Of a DNA stretch of 56,685 nt, positions 41,546 through 51,714 are shown one piece after another. Made by a program: the position numbers and the translations under genes. The notes beneath the pieces are model-generated. The model was not told where the DNA came from. It made no database searches and saw nothing but the letters and a program-made list of their open reading frames with translations. This DNA comes from Alphaproteobacteria bacterium (GTDB lineage: Bacteria; Pseudomonadota; Alphaproteobacteria; Rhodobacterales; Rhodobacteraceae), in NCBI GenBank assembly GCA_030424865.1, contig JAUHVR010000025.1, positions 1-56,685 on the forward strand. The letters run 5' to 3'. Every line of letters begins with the position of its first letter. The stretch's first letter is position 1.

Positions 41546-43089
41546 CAACCCTTGCTAAACCCGCCCGCCGCGGTCGCGGCGCCCGGCGCGAAATCCGCCA
41601 GACGCGCGATGTGTCCATGTTGCCCGCGCTCAAGCGTGGCATCCCGTTGACCGAACCGATGGATCAGGAACAGATCGAACGGATCGACGCGGCCTCGATG
41701 CATATCCTAGAAAACGTCGGCGTGGTCTTCCGAGACGAGATCGCGCTGGAGGACTGGCGTCAGGCTGGGGCAAAGGTTGAGGGCGAAACCGTCTATCTGG
41801 ATCGCGGCCTTGTCCGCGACCTGATCGCGACGATCCCCGAGACCTTTACCTATCACGCCCGCGACCCCAAGAAATCGCTGCCCTTTGGACGCGACCACGG
41901 GATCTTTGTCCCGATGACCGGCGCGCCGTTCCTGCGCGACCTCGATGACGTCCGTCGCAATCCGACGCTGGACGACCTGGCGAACTTCCACAAGCTCAGC
42001 CACATGCTGCCCGCGATGCATTCGTCCGCGCACCATATTGTCGAGCCCTACGATCACCCAATCAGCCAGCGGCATCTGCGGATCACCTATTCCTCGATGA
42101 AGCATTCGGACAAGACCTTCATGGGCATGACGACAAGCCCGAAGAACGCCGAAGACGTCATCGACATGTGCCGCATCCTGTTCGGCGCGGATTTCATCGA
42201 CAGCCACCCGGTTGTGACCGGAAACTGCAACGGGAACTCTCCGCTGGTCTGGGACGAAACGATGCTGGGCGCGATGCGCGCGTTCAGCCGCGCAAATCAG
42301 CCCGTGCTGTGCTCTCCGTTTGTTTTGGGCGGCGCGAACACGCCCGCCTCGGTCGCGCCAACGGTGGCGCAACTCAACGCCGAGGCGCTGAGCGCGCTGG
42401 CCTACACGCAGGTCATCCGCAGGGGCGCGCCCGCGATCTATGGCCATTACCTGTCGACCGTCAGCATGAAGTCCGGCGCGCCGATGGCGGGCACGCCCGA
42501 AATCAGCCTGATGAACCTGATGATCGGCCAGATGGCGCGGTTCTACGGCGTGCCCTGGCGCAGCTCGACCACGCTGGGCGGGGCCAAGACCTTTGACGCG
42601 CAGGCGGGCTATGAAAGTGCGACCACGCTGATGGCCCTGCAAATGGCCGGCACCAACTACATGTGGCACGCGGCGGGTTGGAACGAGGCCGGGATGCACT
42701 GTTCCATGGCCAAATTCGTGGTCGACGCCGAACAATGCGCGATGGCGTACCGCATGGCCGAGGGCATCCGTTGGGACGATTTCGACGAGGCCATCGCCGC
42801 CGTGGCAGACATCGGTCCCGGCGGGCACTATCTGGGCCACGAACACACGCTGGCCAACTTCCAGCGGGCGTTTTTCATGCCCGACCTCTTTGACAACAAC
42901 TCGATCGAGCAATGGCAGGCCGAGGGCAGCATCGAAGTCAACGAACGCGCGCTCACGACCGTCAAGACCATGCTCAAGGAGTACGAAGAACCCAAGCTGG
43001 ACGAAGGCGTGAACGAGGCTTTGCTGGACTACATCGCCCGGCGCGAGCGTGAAATCCCCGCGGCGGATGCACTGAACCAGGATCACTGA
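41542..43089 (+). CDS. MttB-family methyltransferase, non-pyrrolysine type
   Basis: The product has 515 residues and belongs to the trimethylamine methyltransferase (MttB) superfamily; the whole length is covered, with a 30-residue Arg-rich N-terminal extension. There is no in-frame amber codon, so it is of the non-pyrrolysine type that includes the glycine betaine methyltransferase MtgB. Those enzymes pass a methyl group to a corrinoid protein (MtgC/MttC), but no such protein is encoded here. The substrate could be a quaternary amine, or the protein may use another acceptor. Overlap with the previous gene is four bases. Confidence 0.8.
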   Translation: MTTLAKPARRGRGARREIRQTRDVSMLPALKRGIPLTEPMDQEQIERIDAASMHILENVGVVFRDEIALEDWRQAGAKVEGETVYLDRGLVRDLIATIPETFTYHARDPKKSLPFGRDHGIFVPMTGAPFLRDLDDVRRNPTLDDLANFHKLSHMLPAMHSSAHHIVEPYDHPISQRHLRITYSSMKHSDKTFMGMTTSPKNAEDVIDMCRILFGADFIDSHPVVTGNCNGNSPLVWDETMLGAMRAFSRANQPVLCSPFVLGGANTPASVAPTVAQLNAEALSALAYTQVIRRGAPAIYGHYLSTVSMKSGAPMAGTPEISLMNLMIGQMARFYGVPWRSSTTLGGAKTFDAQAGYESATTLMALQMAGTNYMWHAAGWNEAGMHCSMAKFVVDAEQCAMAYRMAEGIRWDDFDEAIAAVADIGPGGHYLGHEHTLANFQRAFFMPDLFDNNSIEQWQAEGSIEVNERALTTVKTMLKEYEEPKLDEGVNEALLDYIARREREIPAADALNQDH

Positions 43090-43091
43090 CC

Positions 43092-43718
43092 ATGATCACC
43101 GCCGCCACGCCAGATCTGCCCAGCAAGGACATCGCCGCCCTGATCTGGTCCACGGACCCGGTGTTGATGGACTATATGTTCGGCGACCCGGCGGTCTTTG
43201 AAAAGGTGGTGGCGGAAGAGTGGTCCTCAGCCGAAGGGCTGCTGTCACATGGGCAGGGGATGGTTGCAACCGAAGGGGATCAGTTGCTTGGCCTGTGCGT
43301 CGGCCATACCGAGGACGAGTACGAGACGAACTTCGAGGCGTCGCAACACGTGCAAACCCGCGCGCTGAGCCCAGATCAAGGCGCACATCTGCAACGCGCG
43401 CTGATGTGGATGAACCGGTTGTTTCCGGACCCGCGCGCGGGGTCGTTCTACGTGCTGGAATTGGCCGTGGCACCGGATGCGCGGGGCAAGGGGTTGGGCC
43501 GGGCTCTTTTGCAGGCGGCAGTCCGACGAGCCCGGGATCGGGGCTGCGCACGGCTGGCGCTGGATGTGGCGGCGGACAACCCGGTGGTCGCCTTTTATGA
43601 ACGTATCGGCCTGCAGATCGAGATCGAGACACGGGTTCCGCATCTGACACGCGCCTTCGGCGTCGGACCTCATCTGCACATGTCGGCGGCACTGCATGAA
43701 CTGGAGGGTCTGGGATGA
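43092..43718 (+). CDS. GNAT-family N-acetyltransferase
   Basis: The product has 208 residues. The acetyl-CoA loop is in VLELAVAPDARGKGLGRALLQAAV, followed by ARLALDVAADNPVVAFYERIGL, the usual beta-4 to beta-5 region. It has a long N-terminal arm of about 100 residues before the GNAT core. It may acetylate an amine intermediate of the pathway, or protect the cell from it. It lies two bases after the MttB-like gene and overlaps the next by four. Confidence 0.8.
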   Translation: MITAATPDLPSKDIAALIWSTDPVLMDYMFGDPAVFEKVVAEEWSSAEGLLSHGQGMVATEGDQLLGLCVGHTEDEYETNFEASQHVQTRALSPDQGAHLQRALMWMNRLFPDPRAGSFYVLELAVAPDARGKGLGRALLQAAVRRARDRGCARLALDVAADNPVVAFYERIGLQIEIETRVPHLTRAFGVGPHLHMSAALHELEGLG

Positions 43719-44437
43719 GCCAACGGGTTCTGGTCACGGGCGCCGCGGGCGGCATCGGTCAGACCGTTGTCGCCAGTTTCCGCGCGCAGGGCGCGCTGGT
43801 GGCGGCAACCGACCGCGACACGCAGGGCATCGAGGCCGAGGTGCACATCCCCGGCGATCTGCGCGATCCCGCCTTTTGCGACGCCCTGCCCGCGCAGGCC
43901 GCACAGGCGCTTGGCGGGCTGGACGTGCTGATCAACAACGCGGGCGTCATCACGCGCGGGCCGATCACCGAAACCTCGGACGAAGACTATGACCTGACCA
44001 TGGGTGTGAACGTCGAGGCCCCCTTTCGCCTCTGCCGCGCGGCGATCCCGATCATGGCAAAGGCCGGCGGCGGGGCCATCGTCAACACCTCGTCCTGCTG
44101 GGGGCTGCGCCCGGGACCGAACCACCCGCTCTACGTGATGTCCAAGGCCGCCGTGGCCTCGCTGACCCAATGCCTGGGCCGCGATCACGCCCATCAGGGC
44201 ATCCGCGTGAACGCCGTCTGCCCGAACGAGGTCGACACACCGATGCTGCGCAGCGGCTTTGTCGCGCGGGGGTTTGACCCGGATCAGGCGATTGCGGATC
44301 TGAACGCCTCGGTCCCCATCGGCCACATTGCCTCGCCCCAAGAGATCACGGACGTGATCCTGTTCCTCGCCTCGGATGCTGCCCGCTACATGTGCGGCGC
44401 GCTGGTCGAGGTCAACGGCGGAAAGCCGGTGATATGA
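43715..44437 (+). CDS. Short-chain dehydrogenase/reductase
   Basis: The product has 240 residues. It is a classical SDR with TGAAGGIG, a DRDTQ acidic end of strand 2 (favouring NAD), NNAG, the catalytic Ser in TSSCWG, and YVMSK. It is one of two adjacent SDRs of the operon, which share general layout but are not near-identical. It oxidises a secondary alcohol of the substrate, by inference. Confidence 0.85.
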   Translation: MSQRVLVTGAAGGIGQTVVASFRAQGALVAATDRDTQGIEAEVHIPGDLRDPAFCDALPAQAAQALGGLDVLINNAGVITRGPITETSDEDYDLTMGVNVEAPFRLCRAAIPIMAKAGGGAIVNTSSCWGLRPGPNHPLYVMSKAAVASLTQCLGRDHAHQGIRVNAVCPNEVDTPMLRSGFVARGFDPDQAIADLNASVPIGHIASPQEITDVILFLASDAARYMCGALVEVNGGKPVI

Positions 44438-45165
44438 GCCGGTTCGCGGGCAAGGTCGCGCTGGTCACCGGCGCCTCAAGCGGCATGGGCGCGGCGACCG
44501 CCAAACGCCTGGCCGAGGGTGACGCGCGCGTATTCACCGCCCAGCGCGGCAAGGCGGGGTACGAGGACATCGCTGCCGATTTTGCGGACCCCGACGCGCC
44601 AGAGCAGGTCATCGCCCAGGTCCAAAAGGCTGCAGGTCAGCTTGATATCCTGATCAACAACGCAGGCGTGATGCGCGAAGGCACGGTCGAGGAATCCAGC
44701 CTCAACGACTGGCACCTGCAGCTGCAGGTCAACCTGACCGCGCCCTTCCTGTTGATCCGCCACGCCATGCCGATGCTGCGCGCAGCGCATGGGGCCATCG
44801 TCAACACTGGCTCCATCGAGGGGCTGGGCAACAACCCCCGCCACCCAGCCTATGGCGCGTCCAAGGCTGGGCTGCACGGGCTGACCCGCGCCGTCGCCGT
44901 AGATCACGGGCCGGACGGCGTGCGCTGCAACGCGGTGGCGCCGGGGTGGATCGACACCGACCTGAACGAGGATTTCATCGACAGCATGCCCGACCCCTTG
45001 GCGTTTCGCGCCCAGATTGGTGGTATCCATCCGCTGCGCCGTACAGGGGCCCCGGACGAGGTCGCCGCGCTGATCTGCTGGCTGGCCTCGGACGAGGCCT
45101 CGTTCGTTACCGGCCAGGTCTGGGCCATCGACGGCGGCCGCATGACCAAGCTGAGCCTGCCATGA
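44434..45165 (+). CDS. Short-chain dehydrogenase/reductase
   Basis: The product has 243 residues from ATG 44434, overlapping the preceding stop. It has TGASSGMG, NNAG, NTGSIEGLGNN (where the usual SS reads TGS, so the catalytic Ser is kept), YGASK and PGWIDTDLNEDF. The strand-2 end is Gln/Arg, compatible with NADP. It is the second SDR of the pair, so the two may act on successive hydroxyl or keto groups. Confidence 0.85.
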   Translation: MSRFAGKVALVTGASSGMGAATAKRLAEGDARVFTAQRGKAGYEDIAADFADPDAPEQVIAQVQKAAGQLDILINNAGVMREGTVEESSLNDWHLQLQVNLTAPFLLIRHAMPMLRAAHGAIVNTGSIEGLGNNPRHPAYGASKAGLHGLTRAVAVDHGPDGVRCNAVAPGWIDTDLNEDFIDSMPDPLAFRAQIGGIHPLRRTGAPDEVAALICWLASDEASFVTGQVWAIDGGRMTKLSLP

Positions 45166-46493
45166 GGGTGACCCGCCTGCCCCGCGATCCCGGCCCTGCC
45201 GCCTGGAACCGCCTGCTGCCCGACCCGCCACCACCCGAGCGGTTGGAACACGCCATCGCCGCCGACTGGCTGGTGATCGGCGCGGGCTTTGCCGGGCTGA
45301 CGGCGGCCCGCCGGTTGCGCCAGTTGCATCCCGGCGAGGACATCGTGGTGCTTGAGGCCTCGCGCGTGGCAGACGGCCCCGCCGGGCGCAACTCGGGCTT
45401 CATGATCGACCTGCCGCATGATCTGTCCTCGAGCGACTATGGCGGTGCGGTCGATCACGACCGGGCGCAGATCGAGGACAACAGACAGGCTATCGCCTTT
45501 GCGCAGGCCGCGCAGCAGGACTATGAGATGCCCGCCGAGGCGCTGGTTCTCAGCGGCAAGACCAATGCCGCCGCCTCGGACGGCGGGCATCAGCACAACG
45601 TCGATTTCGCCAATCACCTCAGCGCCCTTGGCGAACCCTGCGAGATGCTGGACGCCCACCAGATGCGTCAGATGACGGGCACAGCGTTCTATCAAAGCGG
45701 ACTTTACACGCCCGGCACGGCGATGTTGCAGCCCGCCATGTATATCAGGGGCATGGCCGATGGACTGCGTCACCAGGGGGTTCAGATCTTTGAATTCAGC
45801 CCGGTTCTGGCGCTGGATCGACACGGGACGTGGGTGGCGCGCACTCCCAAGGGGCGGGTCACCGCGCCCAAGGTCGTGTTGGCCGTGAACGGCCATCTGA
45901 ACAGTTTCGGCAAGCTGCGCGGGCGCTTGATGCATGTCTTCACCTATGCCTCGATGACCCGCGCCCTGACCCCGGACGAGGTCAAACGGCTGGGTGGTCA
46001 ACCGACATGGGGCGCGACGCCCTCTGATCCGATGGGGTCGACCATCCGCCGGATCTCGGGCCTTGGCGGCGACAGGATCGTGGTGCGCAACCGCTTTACG
46101 TTTGACCCCTCGATGGAAGTGAGCGAGGCTCGGATCGCCCGGGTTGGACGGGACCACGACCGGTCTTTTGCCGCGCGGTTCCCGATGCTGAAAGGGGTTC
46201 AGATGGAACATCGTTGGGGCGGGCGCCTGTGTCTGAGCTGGAACAACGTACAAGTGGTCGGCGAGATCGAGGACCAGCTTTATTCAGCCTGCTGCCAAAA
46301 CGGTCTGGGCACGGCGCGGGGCACACTGGCCGGGATACTGGCGGCCGAACTGGCCTCGGGCATCGCCTCACCAGCCCTGGACCGCGCGCTTGGCTCTGCA
46401 CCACCCAGGCGTCTGCCGCCTGCGCCTCTTGCAAGCATTGGCGCAAACCTGAGACTGCGATGGTCCGAACGGCGGGCGGGGCGCGAACTTTAG
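45162..46493 (+). CDS. FAD-dependent oxidoreductase (DadA/glycine oxidase/DAO family)
   Basis: The product has 443 residues. It has the dinucleotide-binding motif VIGAGFAGLTAARRL near 38, then EASRVADGPAGRNSGF, which is the flavin-contact region of sarcosine/dimethylglycine oxidase-like DAO proteins. The C-terminal part has the NGLGTARGTLAG FAD-closing motif. It should oxidise an N-methyl or amino-acid nitrogen. With MttB-family and aldehyde dehydrogenase genes it suggests stepwise demethylation or deamination of an N-methylated compound. It is the last gene of the operon. Confidence 0.8.
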   Translation: MRVTRLPRDPGPAAWNRLLPDPPPPERLEHAIAADWLVIGAGFAGLTAARRLRQLHPGEDIVVLEASRVADGPAGRNSGFMIDLPHDLSSSDYGGAVDHDRAQIEDNRQAIAFAQAAQQDYEMPAEALVLSGKTNAAASDGGHQHNVDFANHLSALGEPCEMLDAHQMRQMTGTAFYQSGLYTPGTAMLQPAMYIRGMADGLRHQGVQIFEFSPVLALDRHGTWVARTPKGRVTAPKVVLAVNGHLNSFGKLRGRLMHVFTYASMTRALTPDEVKRLGGQPTWGATPSDPMGSTIRRISGLGGDRIVVRNRFTFDPSMEVSEARIARVGRDHDRSFAARFPMLKGVQMEHRWGGRLCLSWNNVQVVGEIEDQLYSACCQNGLGTARGTLAGILAAELASGIASPALDRALGSAPPRRLPPAPLASIGANLRLRWSERRAGREL

Positions 46494-46623
46494 CGCCATA
46501 CCGCCCGCAGAATGCAAACATGCATCGCCGCGAAACCATTTCCAAAATTGACCCATTGCGCCACAGTGTTTCGCGAACAGCTGGACACAATCGCCCGAGT
46601 CGATCCGGGATAAGGAGCGCGCC

Positions 46624-47655
46624 ATGAAACCTCTCGTTGGGCTTTTGATGCTGGCCCTGGCCACGGCGGCCTCGGCTCAGGAGACGCCGAAGCCGGTCAA
46701 GTTGATGACAGTCGAAAATCAAGGTGGCGGGTTCACCCGTCAGTTCTTTGGCCAGGTCGCGGCGAAACAGACCGTGGACCTGGCGTTTCAGGTCGGCGGT
46801 CAGGTGGTGCAGTTCCCGGTGGTCGAAGGACAAACGATCCTCGAGGGCTCGCTTGTGGCGCAACTGGACCTGGAACCCTTTGAGCTGCAGCGCGACCAGG
46901 CCTCGGTTCAGAAGGACCAGGCCGACCGCACGGTTGAACGGCTGAGCAAACTGAGCGGCTCGACCGTCAGTCAGGTCACCGTGGATGATGCAGAAACGCA
47001 GTCGGCGCTGGCTGCCTTGGCGCTGCGCAATGCGCAGTATTCGCTGGACCACGCCACGCTTAGCGCGCCATTCACCGCCTTGGTCGCAGCGCGCAATGTC
47101 GCGAATTACACGACCATCGCAGCGGGCACGCCCGTCGTTCGCCTGCACGACATGTCCGAGATCCATATCGAGATCGACGTGCCCGAGGTGCTTTTCCAAC
47201 GCGCAGGCAACGATCCGGATGTCACGCTGAGGGCGCGCTTTGCCGCCAGTGACGAATTGTTCCCGGTGGGTGTGCGCGAGTTCAACGCCGAAACCAGCGC
47301 GGTGGGTCAGACCTTTCAGATCACACTGGGCCTTGCCCCGCCCGAGGGGCTGGTGATCCTGCCCGGCTCTTCGGCGACGATTTATGCCACCTTGAACAGC
47401 GGTTTGGTTGCCCTGCCCCTGCCCCCGTCTGCCATCGCCACCGACCCGTCGGGCGCGACTTCGGTTCTGGTCTTTGAACCCGCCGGGGCCGACACAGGCA
47501 AACTGCGCCGGGTGCCAATCACGCTAGAGGTTTCGCCAACCGGCCAGTTCCATGTCTCTGACGGTCTGGAACCCGGGATGGAGATCGTCGCGGCGGGTGT
47601 GAACGCGTTGGAAGACGGCAAATCGGTGCGCCGCTTCGTTGGCTTCGGCAACTGA
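46624..47655 (+). CDS. RND efflux periplasmic adaptor (membrane fusion) protein
   Basis: The product has 343 residues with a signal peptide (LVGLLMLALATAASA). It has a biotinyl-lipoyl-like hairpin domain with QVVQFPVVEGQTI and ATLSAPFTALVAARNVANY, then a beta-barrel domain. It links the inner-membrane pump encoded next to an outer-membrane channel. AAGGAG lies about eight bases before the start. The promoter presumably lies in the 130-bp gap after the catabolic operon. No TolC-like gene is here. Confidence 0.85.
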   Translation: MKPLVGLLMLALATAASAQETPKPVKLMTVENQGGGFTRQFFGQVAAKQTVDLAFQVGGQVVQFPVVEGQTILEGSLVAQLDLEPFELQRDQASVQKDQADRTVERLSKLSGSTVSQVTVDDAETQSALAALALRNAQYSLDHATLSAPFTALVAARNVANYTTIAAGTPVVRLHDMSEIHIEIDVPEVLFQRAGNDPDVTLRARFAASDELFPVGVREFNAETSAVGQTFQITLGLAPPEGLVILPGSSATIYATLNSGLVALPLPPSAIATDPSGATSVLVFEPAGADTGKLRRVPITLEVSPTGQFHVSDGLEPGMEIVAAGVNALEDGKSVRRFVGFGN

Positions 47656-47665
47656 GGGCAGGCTG

Positions 47666-50600
47666 ATGGACATCGCGCGCGCGTCGATCGAACGCCCACT
47701 TTACACGTGGATCATCATGCTTGGCTGTTTGCTGGGCGGGCTTTGGGGGTTCAACAGCCTCGGCCGTCTTGAGGATCCGGCCTTTACCATCAAGACCGCC
47801 GTTGTGGTCACCGCCTATCCCGGCGCATCCGCCGCGCAGGTGGCGGAAGAGGTCTCGGAACCGCTTGAATCCGCGATCCAGAAGATGGGCGAGGTGCATC
47901 GCATCACCTCTGAAAACAGGCCCGGCGTGTCGCTGATCAATGTCGACATCAAGGACACCTATGATGGCAGCGAACTGCCCGAGGTCTGGACCAAACTGCG
48001 CAACCGCGTGAACGACGCCACCGGCGGATTGCCGGATGGCGCACGCCCTCCGCAGGTGAACGACAGTTTTGGTGATGTCTTCGGCATCTTCTACGCCGTC
48101 ACCGCAGAAGGGTTCACCGACGCCGAGAAACACCAGCTCGCGACCTTTCTGCGACGCGAGATCCTGACGGTCGAAGGCGTTGCGGATGTTGACGTTTCGG
48201 GACTGCCGGACGAGGCGATCTTTGTCGAACCGGACATGGCGTTGATGGTCAACCAGAACATCCCACCGGGCGCGCTGGCGCAGGCGATTTCAAACGCCAA
48301 CTCGGTGGAACCGGCGGGCAGCCTTGGCGAAGTGATGATCCAGGCGCCGGACGGGTCCGACAGCGTGGGCGAAATTGCGGGCCTCTCGGTGGGTGTGGCC
48401 GGAGAGGTCGTGAACCTGATCGACTTCTCTCGGGTCTCGCGCGGACGCGAGGACGACCCGAGCATCCTGATCCGCCACAACGGGGCCGAGGCCTTTACGC
48501 TGGGCGTTGCGGGCCTGAGCGATGCAAACATCGTCGAGGTTGGCAACCGGGTCGACGCCAAACTGGCGGAACTTGAAAACGACATTCCTTATGGGGTCCA
48601 GCTGCATCCGATCTATCAACAGCATGTTGTGGTGGACGAGGCCTCGAACGCCTTTCTGGTGAACCTTGCGATGTCGGTGGGCATCGTGGTCGGCGTGCTG
48701 GCGCTGTTCATGGGCTGGCGGGCGGCCATTGTAGTGGGAACAACGCTGCTGCTGACCGTGGTCGGCACGCTGTTCTTCATGGCAATATTCTCGATCGAAA
48801 TGGAACGGATCTCGCTTGGGGCGCTGATCATCGCGATGGGGATGCTGGTCGACAACGCCATCGTGGTGGCCGAGGGGATGCAGATTGCCATGCAGCGCGG
48901 CAAGACTTCTCGGGAGGCTGCAGATGAAGCGGCGGGCAAGACGCAGATCCCGCTGCTGGGCGCGACCGTCATCGGCATCATGGCCTTTGCGGGCATCGGC
49001 CTTTCGCCGGATGCGACGGGTGAATTCCTGTTCTCGCTGTTTGCCGTGATCGGCATTTCGCTTTTGCTGAGCTGGGTGCTGGCTTTGACGGCCACTCCGC
49101 TGCTGGGACACTACGTGTTCAAGCAGGGATCGGGCGACGGCGCGGACGCCTATGGCGGCCTGATGTTCCGGGGTTATGCGGCGTTGTTGCGCGGCGCTCT
49201 GACGGCCCGTTGGATCGTGATCCCGGCGCTGATCGCCGTCACCGTCGCCTGCTACGCAGGCTTTGCCAACGTGCGCCAACAGTTCTTTCCGGACAGCAAC
49301 ACGCCGCTGTTCTTTGTGCACTACAAGTTGCCGCAGGGAACCAGCATCGAAACCACCTCAAAGGATCTGCAGGTCGTCGAAGAGTGGCTGATGCAACGTG
49401 ACGACGTGGTCGCCGTGTCTGCCTTTGTCGGTCAGGGCGCGACGCGATTCATGCTGACCTATTCGGCCGAGAATGCAAACCCCAGCTACGGGCACCTGAT
49501 CATCCGCACCGAAGGCATCGAGCAGATCCCGACCCTGCAGGCCGAGCTAGAGGCCTTTGGACGCGGCACCTTCCCCGAGGGCGAGTTCCGCACCAAGCGG
49601 CTGGTCTTTGGTCCGGGCGGCGGCGACCCGATCGAGGTCCGGTTCTCGGGCAGCGATCCAAAGGTCCTGCGGACCCTGGCGGACGAGGCCATTGCCCGGA
49701 TGAACGGTGCAACCGACGATCTGATCGACCTGCGCCACAACTGGCGGGAACAGGAACTGGTGATCAAACCGATCTACGCAACCGAGCGCGCGCAATCGGC
49801 GGGTATCACGCGCGAAGACGTCTCGGGCGCCCTGCGCTTTGCCACCGATGGCTTTCAGACCGGTGTCTACCGGGAAGGGGATCGGCAGATCCCGATCATC
49901 ATCCGTGCCCCCTCGACCGCGGGGGTCAGCCTGAGCGATCAGCTGGTCTTTTCCTCGAACGGATCGAACATGCTGCCGATCGAGCAGGTCATCGACGGCT
50001 TTGGCCATGACGTGCAGGACACGCTGATCCACCGTCGCGACCGGGTGCCGACCATCACCGTCGGCGGCGATATCCCGGCGGGCATGACGGCCGCCGAGGT
50101 GCAGGTGCAGGTGACGGATGTGATCGAGGCGATGGACCTTCCGCCCGGCTATGCCATGGCATGGGGCGGCGAGTTGGAAAGCTCGGGGGACGCGCAGGCC
50201 AGCCTCGGGCGGCAACTGCCGCTCAGCCTGATTGTCATGGTGCTGATCTCGGTCCTGCTGTTCAACGCCCTGCGCCAGCCGATCATCATCTGGCTTTTGG
50301 TGCCGATGAGCGTGAACGGCGTGGCGCTTGGCCTTTTGGGCACGGGCATGCCGTTTACCTTTACAGCGTTGCTGGGGCTGCTCAGCCTGTCGGGGATGCT
50401 GATCAAGAACGGGATTGTCCTGGTCGAAGAGATCGACATCGTCCGGCGCGAAGGCCTGGCCTTGCGTGACGCCATCGTGACTGCCTCGACCTCGCGCCTG
50501 CGCCCGGTGATCCTGGCGGCGGCGACAACGATCCTGGGCATGGCGCCTCTCTTGACGGATGCCTTCTTTGTCTCGATGGCGATCACGATCATGGGCGGGC

Positions 50601-50704
50601 TGGCCTTTGCCTCTATCCTGACCCTGATCGCCGCGCCGGTGCTGTACTACGTGTTCTTCGCCCGGTCCGAGCAGAGGGCATTGGCCGCCGCGGCGGCGGC
50701 CTAA
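47666..50704 (+). CDS. RND-family efflux pump (AcrB/MexB type)
   Basis: The product has 1012 residues from ATG 47666, ten bases after the adaptor gene. It has twelve membrane helices in two halves with large periplasmic loops. Helix 4 lacks a classical charged GAxxDD: it reads GALIIAMGMLVDNAIVVAEGM, which keeps the Asp. Other family marks are the LSLSGMLIKNGIVLVEEID segment in the second half and PILLAATTILGMAPLL-like text near 50520. Substrates cannot be inferred. It is of the heavy non-AcrB subgroup common in marine alphaproteobacteria. Confidence 0.9.
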   Translation: MDIARASIERPLYTWIIMLGCLLGGLWGFNSLGRLEDPAFTIKTAVVVTAYPGASAAQVAEEVSEPLESAIQKMGEVHRITSENRPGVSLINVDIKDTYDGSELPEVWTKLRNRVNDATGGLPDGARPPQVNDSFGDVFGIFYAVTAEGFTDAEKHQLATFLRREILTVEGVADVDVSGLPDEAIFVEPDMALMVNQNIPPGALAQAISNANSVEPAGSLGEVMIQAPDGSDSVGEIAGLSVGVAGEVVNLIDFSRVSRGREDDPSILIRHNGAEAFTLGVAGLSDANIVEVGNRVDAKLAELENDIPYGVQLHPIYQQHVVVDEASNAFLVNLAMSVGIVVGVLALFMGWRAAIVVGTTLLLTVVGTLFFMAIFSIEMERISLGALIIAMGMLVDNAIVVAEGMQIAMQRGKTSREAADEAAGKTQIPLLGATVIGIMAFAGIGLSPDATGEFLFSLFAVIGISLLLSWVLALTATPLLGHYVFKQGSGDGADAYGGLMFRGYAALLRGALTARWIVIPALIAVTVACYAGFANVRQQFFPDSNTPLFFVHYKLPQGTSIETTSKDLQVVEEWLMQRDDVVAVSAFVGQGATRFMLTYSAENANPSYGHLIIRTEGIEQIPTLQAELEAFGRGTFPEGEFRTKRLVFGPGGGDPIEVRFSGSDPKVLRTLADEAIARMNGATDDLIDLRHNWREQELVIKPIYATERAQSAGITREDVSGALRFATDGFQTGVYREGDRQIPIIIRAPSTAGVSLSDQLVFSSNGSNMLPIEQVIDGFGHDVQDTLIHRRDRVPTITVGGDIPAGMTAAEVQVQVTDVIEAMDLPPGYAMAWGGELESSGDAQASLGRQLPLSLIVMVLISVLLFNALRQPIIIWLLVPMSVNGVALGLLGTGMPFTFTALLGLLSLSGMLIKNGIVLVEEIDIVRREGLALRDAIVTASTSRLRPVILAAATTILGMAPLLTDAFFVSMAITIMGGLAFASILTLIAAPVLYYVFFARSEQRALAAAAAA

Positions 50705-50713
50705 TCCGAAGTG

Positions 50714-51259
50714 TCACGCATCGCGCCATTCGCCCGGCGCGATGCCATCCAGAGACCACCGGCCCACCGACCAGCGCACCAGCCGCAGACAGGGCAAGCC
50801 CACATGCGCCGTCATCCGGCGTACCTGCCGGTTGCGGCCTTCGCTGATGGTGATCCGCAACCAGGCATCCGGCACTGTCTTGCGAAACCGCACAGGCGGA
50901 TCGCGGTCCCACAGGTCGGGCGCTTCGATCTGCGCGACCTTGGCGGGCCGCGTGGGACCATCCTTGAGCGTCACCCCCTTGCGCAGGGCCTGCAGTTGCG
51001 CCTCGGTCGGGGCACCTTCGGCCTGCACCAGATAGGTTTTTTCCATCTTGTTGCGCGGATGGGCGATGCGGGCCTGCAGCTTGCCGTCATCGGTCAGCAC
51101 CAAAAGCCCCTCGCTGTCGCGATCCAGCCGCCCTGCCGCATAGACCTTGGGCACGTCGATGAACGCGGACAGCGTCGGGCGTTCAGACCCGGCCGTGCCT
51201 TTGTCAGTGAATTGCGACAGCACGCCATAAGGCTTGTTGAAAAGCAGAACCCGCGCCAT
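50714..51259 (-). CDS. RluE-like 23S rRNA pseudouridine synthase
   Basis: The product has 181 residues with no S4 domain, which fits RluE. The catalytic block is [19 protein letters not shown], with the conserved Asp in [12 protein letters not shown] and [10 protein letters not shown] are further family marks. It makes a pseudouridine in 23S rRNA (position 2457 in E. coli). It overlaps the next gene upstream by one base and is convergent with the RND pump gene. Confidence 0.85.
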   Translation of the reverse strand: MARVLLFNKPYGVLSQFTDKGTAGSERPTLSAFIDVPKVYAAGRLDRDSEGLLVLTDDGKLQARIAHPRNKMEKTYLVQAEGAPTEAQLQALRKGVTLKDGPTRPAKVAQIEAPDLWDRDPPVRFRKTVPDAWLRITISEGRNRQVRRMTAHVGLPCLRLVRWSVGRWSLDGIAPGEWRDA

Positions 51260-51714
51260 CAGTCGCTCCGCCGGGCCGCAAAGAACTGCTTGAGCAGGGC
51301 CTCGGCCTCGCCACCTGCGATGCCGTCATAGACCTCGGGCACATGGTGGCATTGCGGGTGCGAGAACACCCGCGCGCCCTGCGCCACGCCGCCCGATTTG
51401 GGATCGGACGCGCCGTAGTAAAGCCGTCGAATGCGGGCGAAGGAAATCACCGAGGCGCACATCGGGCAGGGTTCCAGCGTCACGTATAGATCGTGGTCCG
51501 GCAGCCGCTCGGACCCGGCCTGCGCACAGGCCGCACGGAGGGCCAGCATCTCGGCATGGGCCGAAGGGTCGTTCAACTCGCGCGTGCGGTTCCCGGCCTG
51601 CGCCACAACCCGGCCCGAGGGCGCGACCACCACGGCCCCGACGGGCACCTCGCCGCGCGCGGCGGCATCGCGGGCTTCCTCCAGCGCCAGTTGCATGTGC
51701 GACGTAAACTCCAT
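51259..51714 (-). CDS. TadA-type nucleoside or tRNA adenosine deaminase
   Basis: The product has 151 residues. The zinc site is HAE (His53, Glu55) with PCPMC (Cys83, Cys86), the pattern of the cytidine deaminase-like fold in TadA, which converts A34 to inosine in tRNA-Arg. The GALASVI-type loop here reads [24 protein letters not shown], close to TadA. The RSD C terminus is also typical. A guanine deaminase of the same size is the main alternative. Start at 51714 is the only good ATG. Confidence 0.85.
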   Translation of the reverse strand: MEFTSHMQLALEEARDAAARGEVPVGAVVVAPSGRVVAQAGNRTRELNDPSAHAEMLALRAACAQAGSERLPDHDLYVTLEPCPMCASVISFARIRRLYYGASDPKSGGVAQGARVFSHPQCHHVPEVYDGIAGGEAEALLKQFFAARRSD

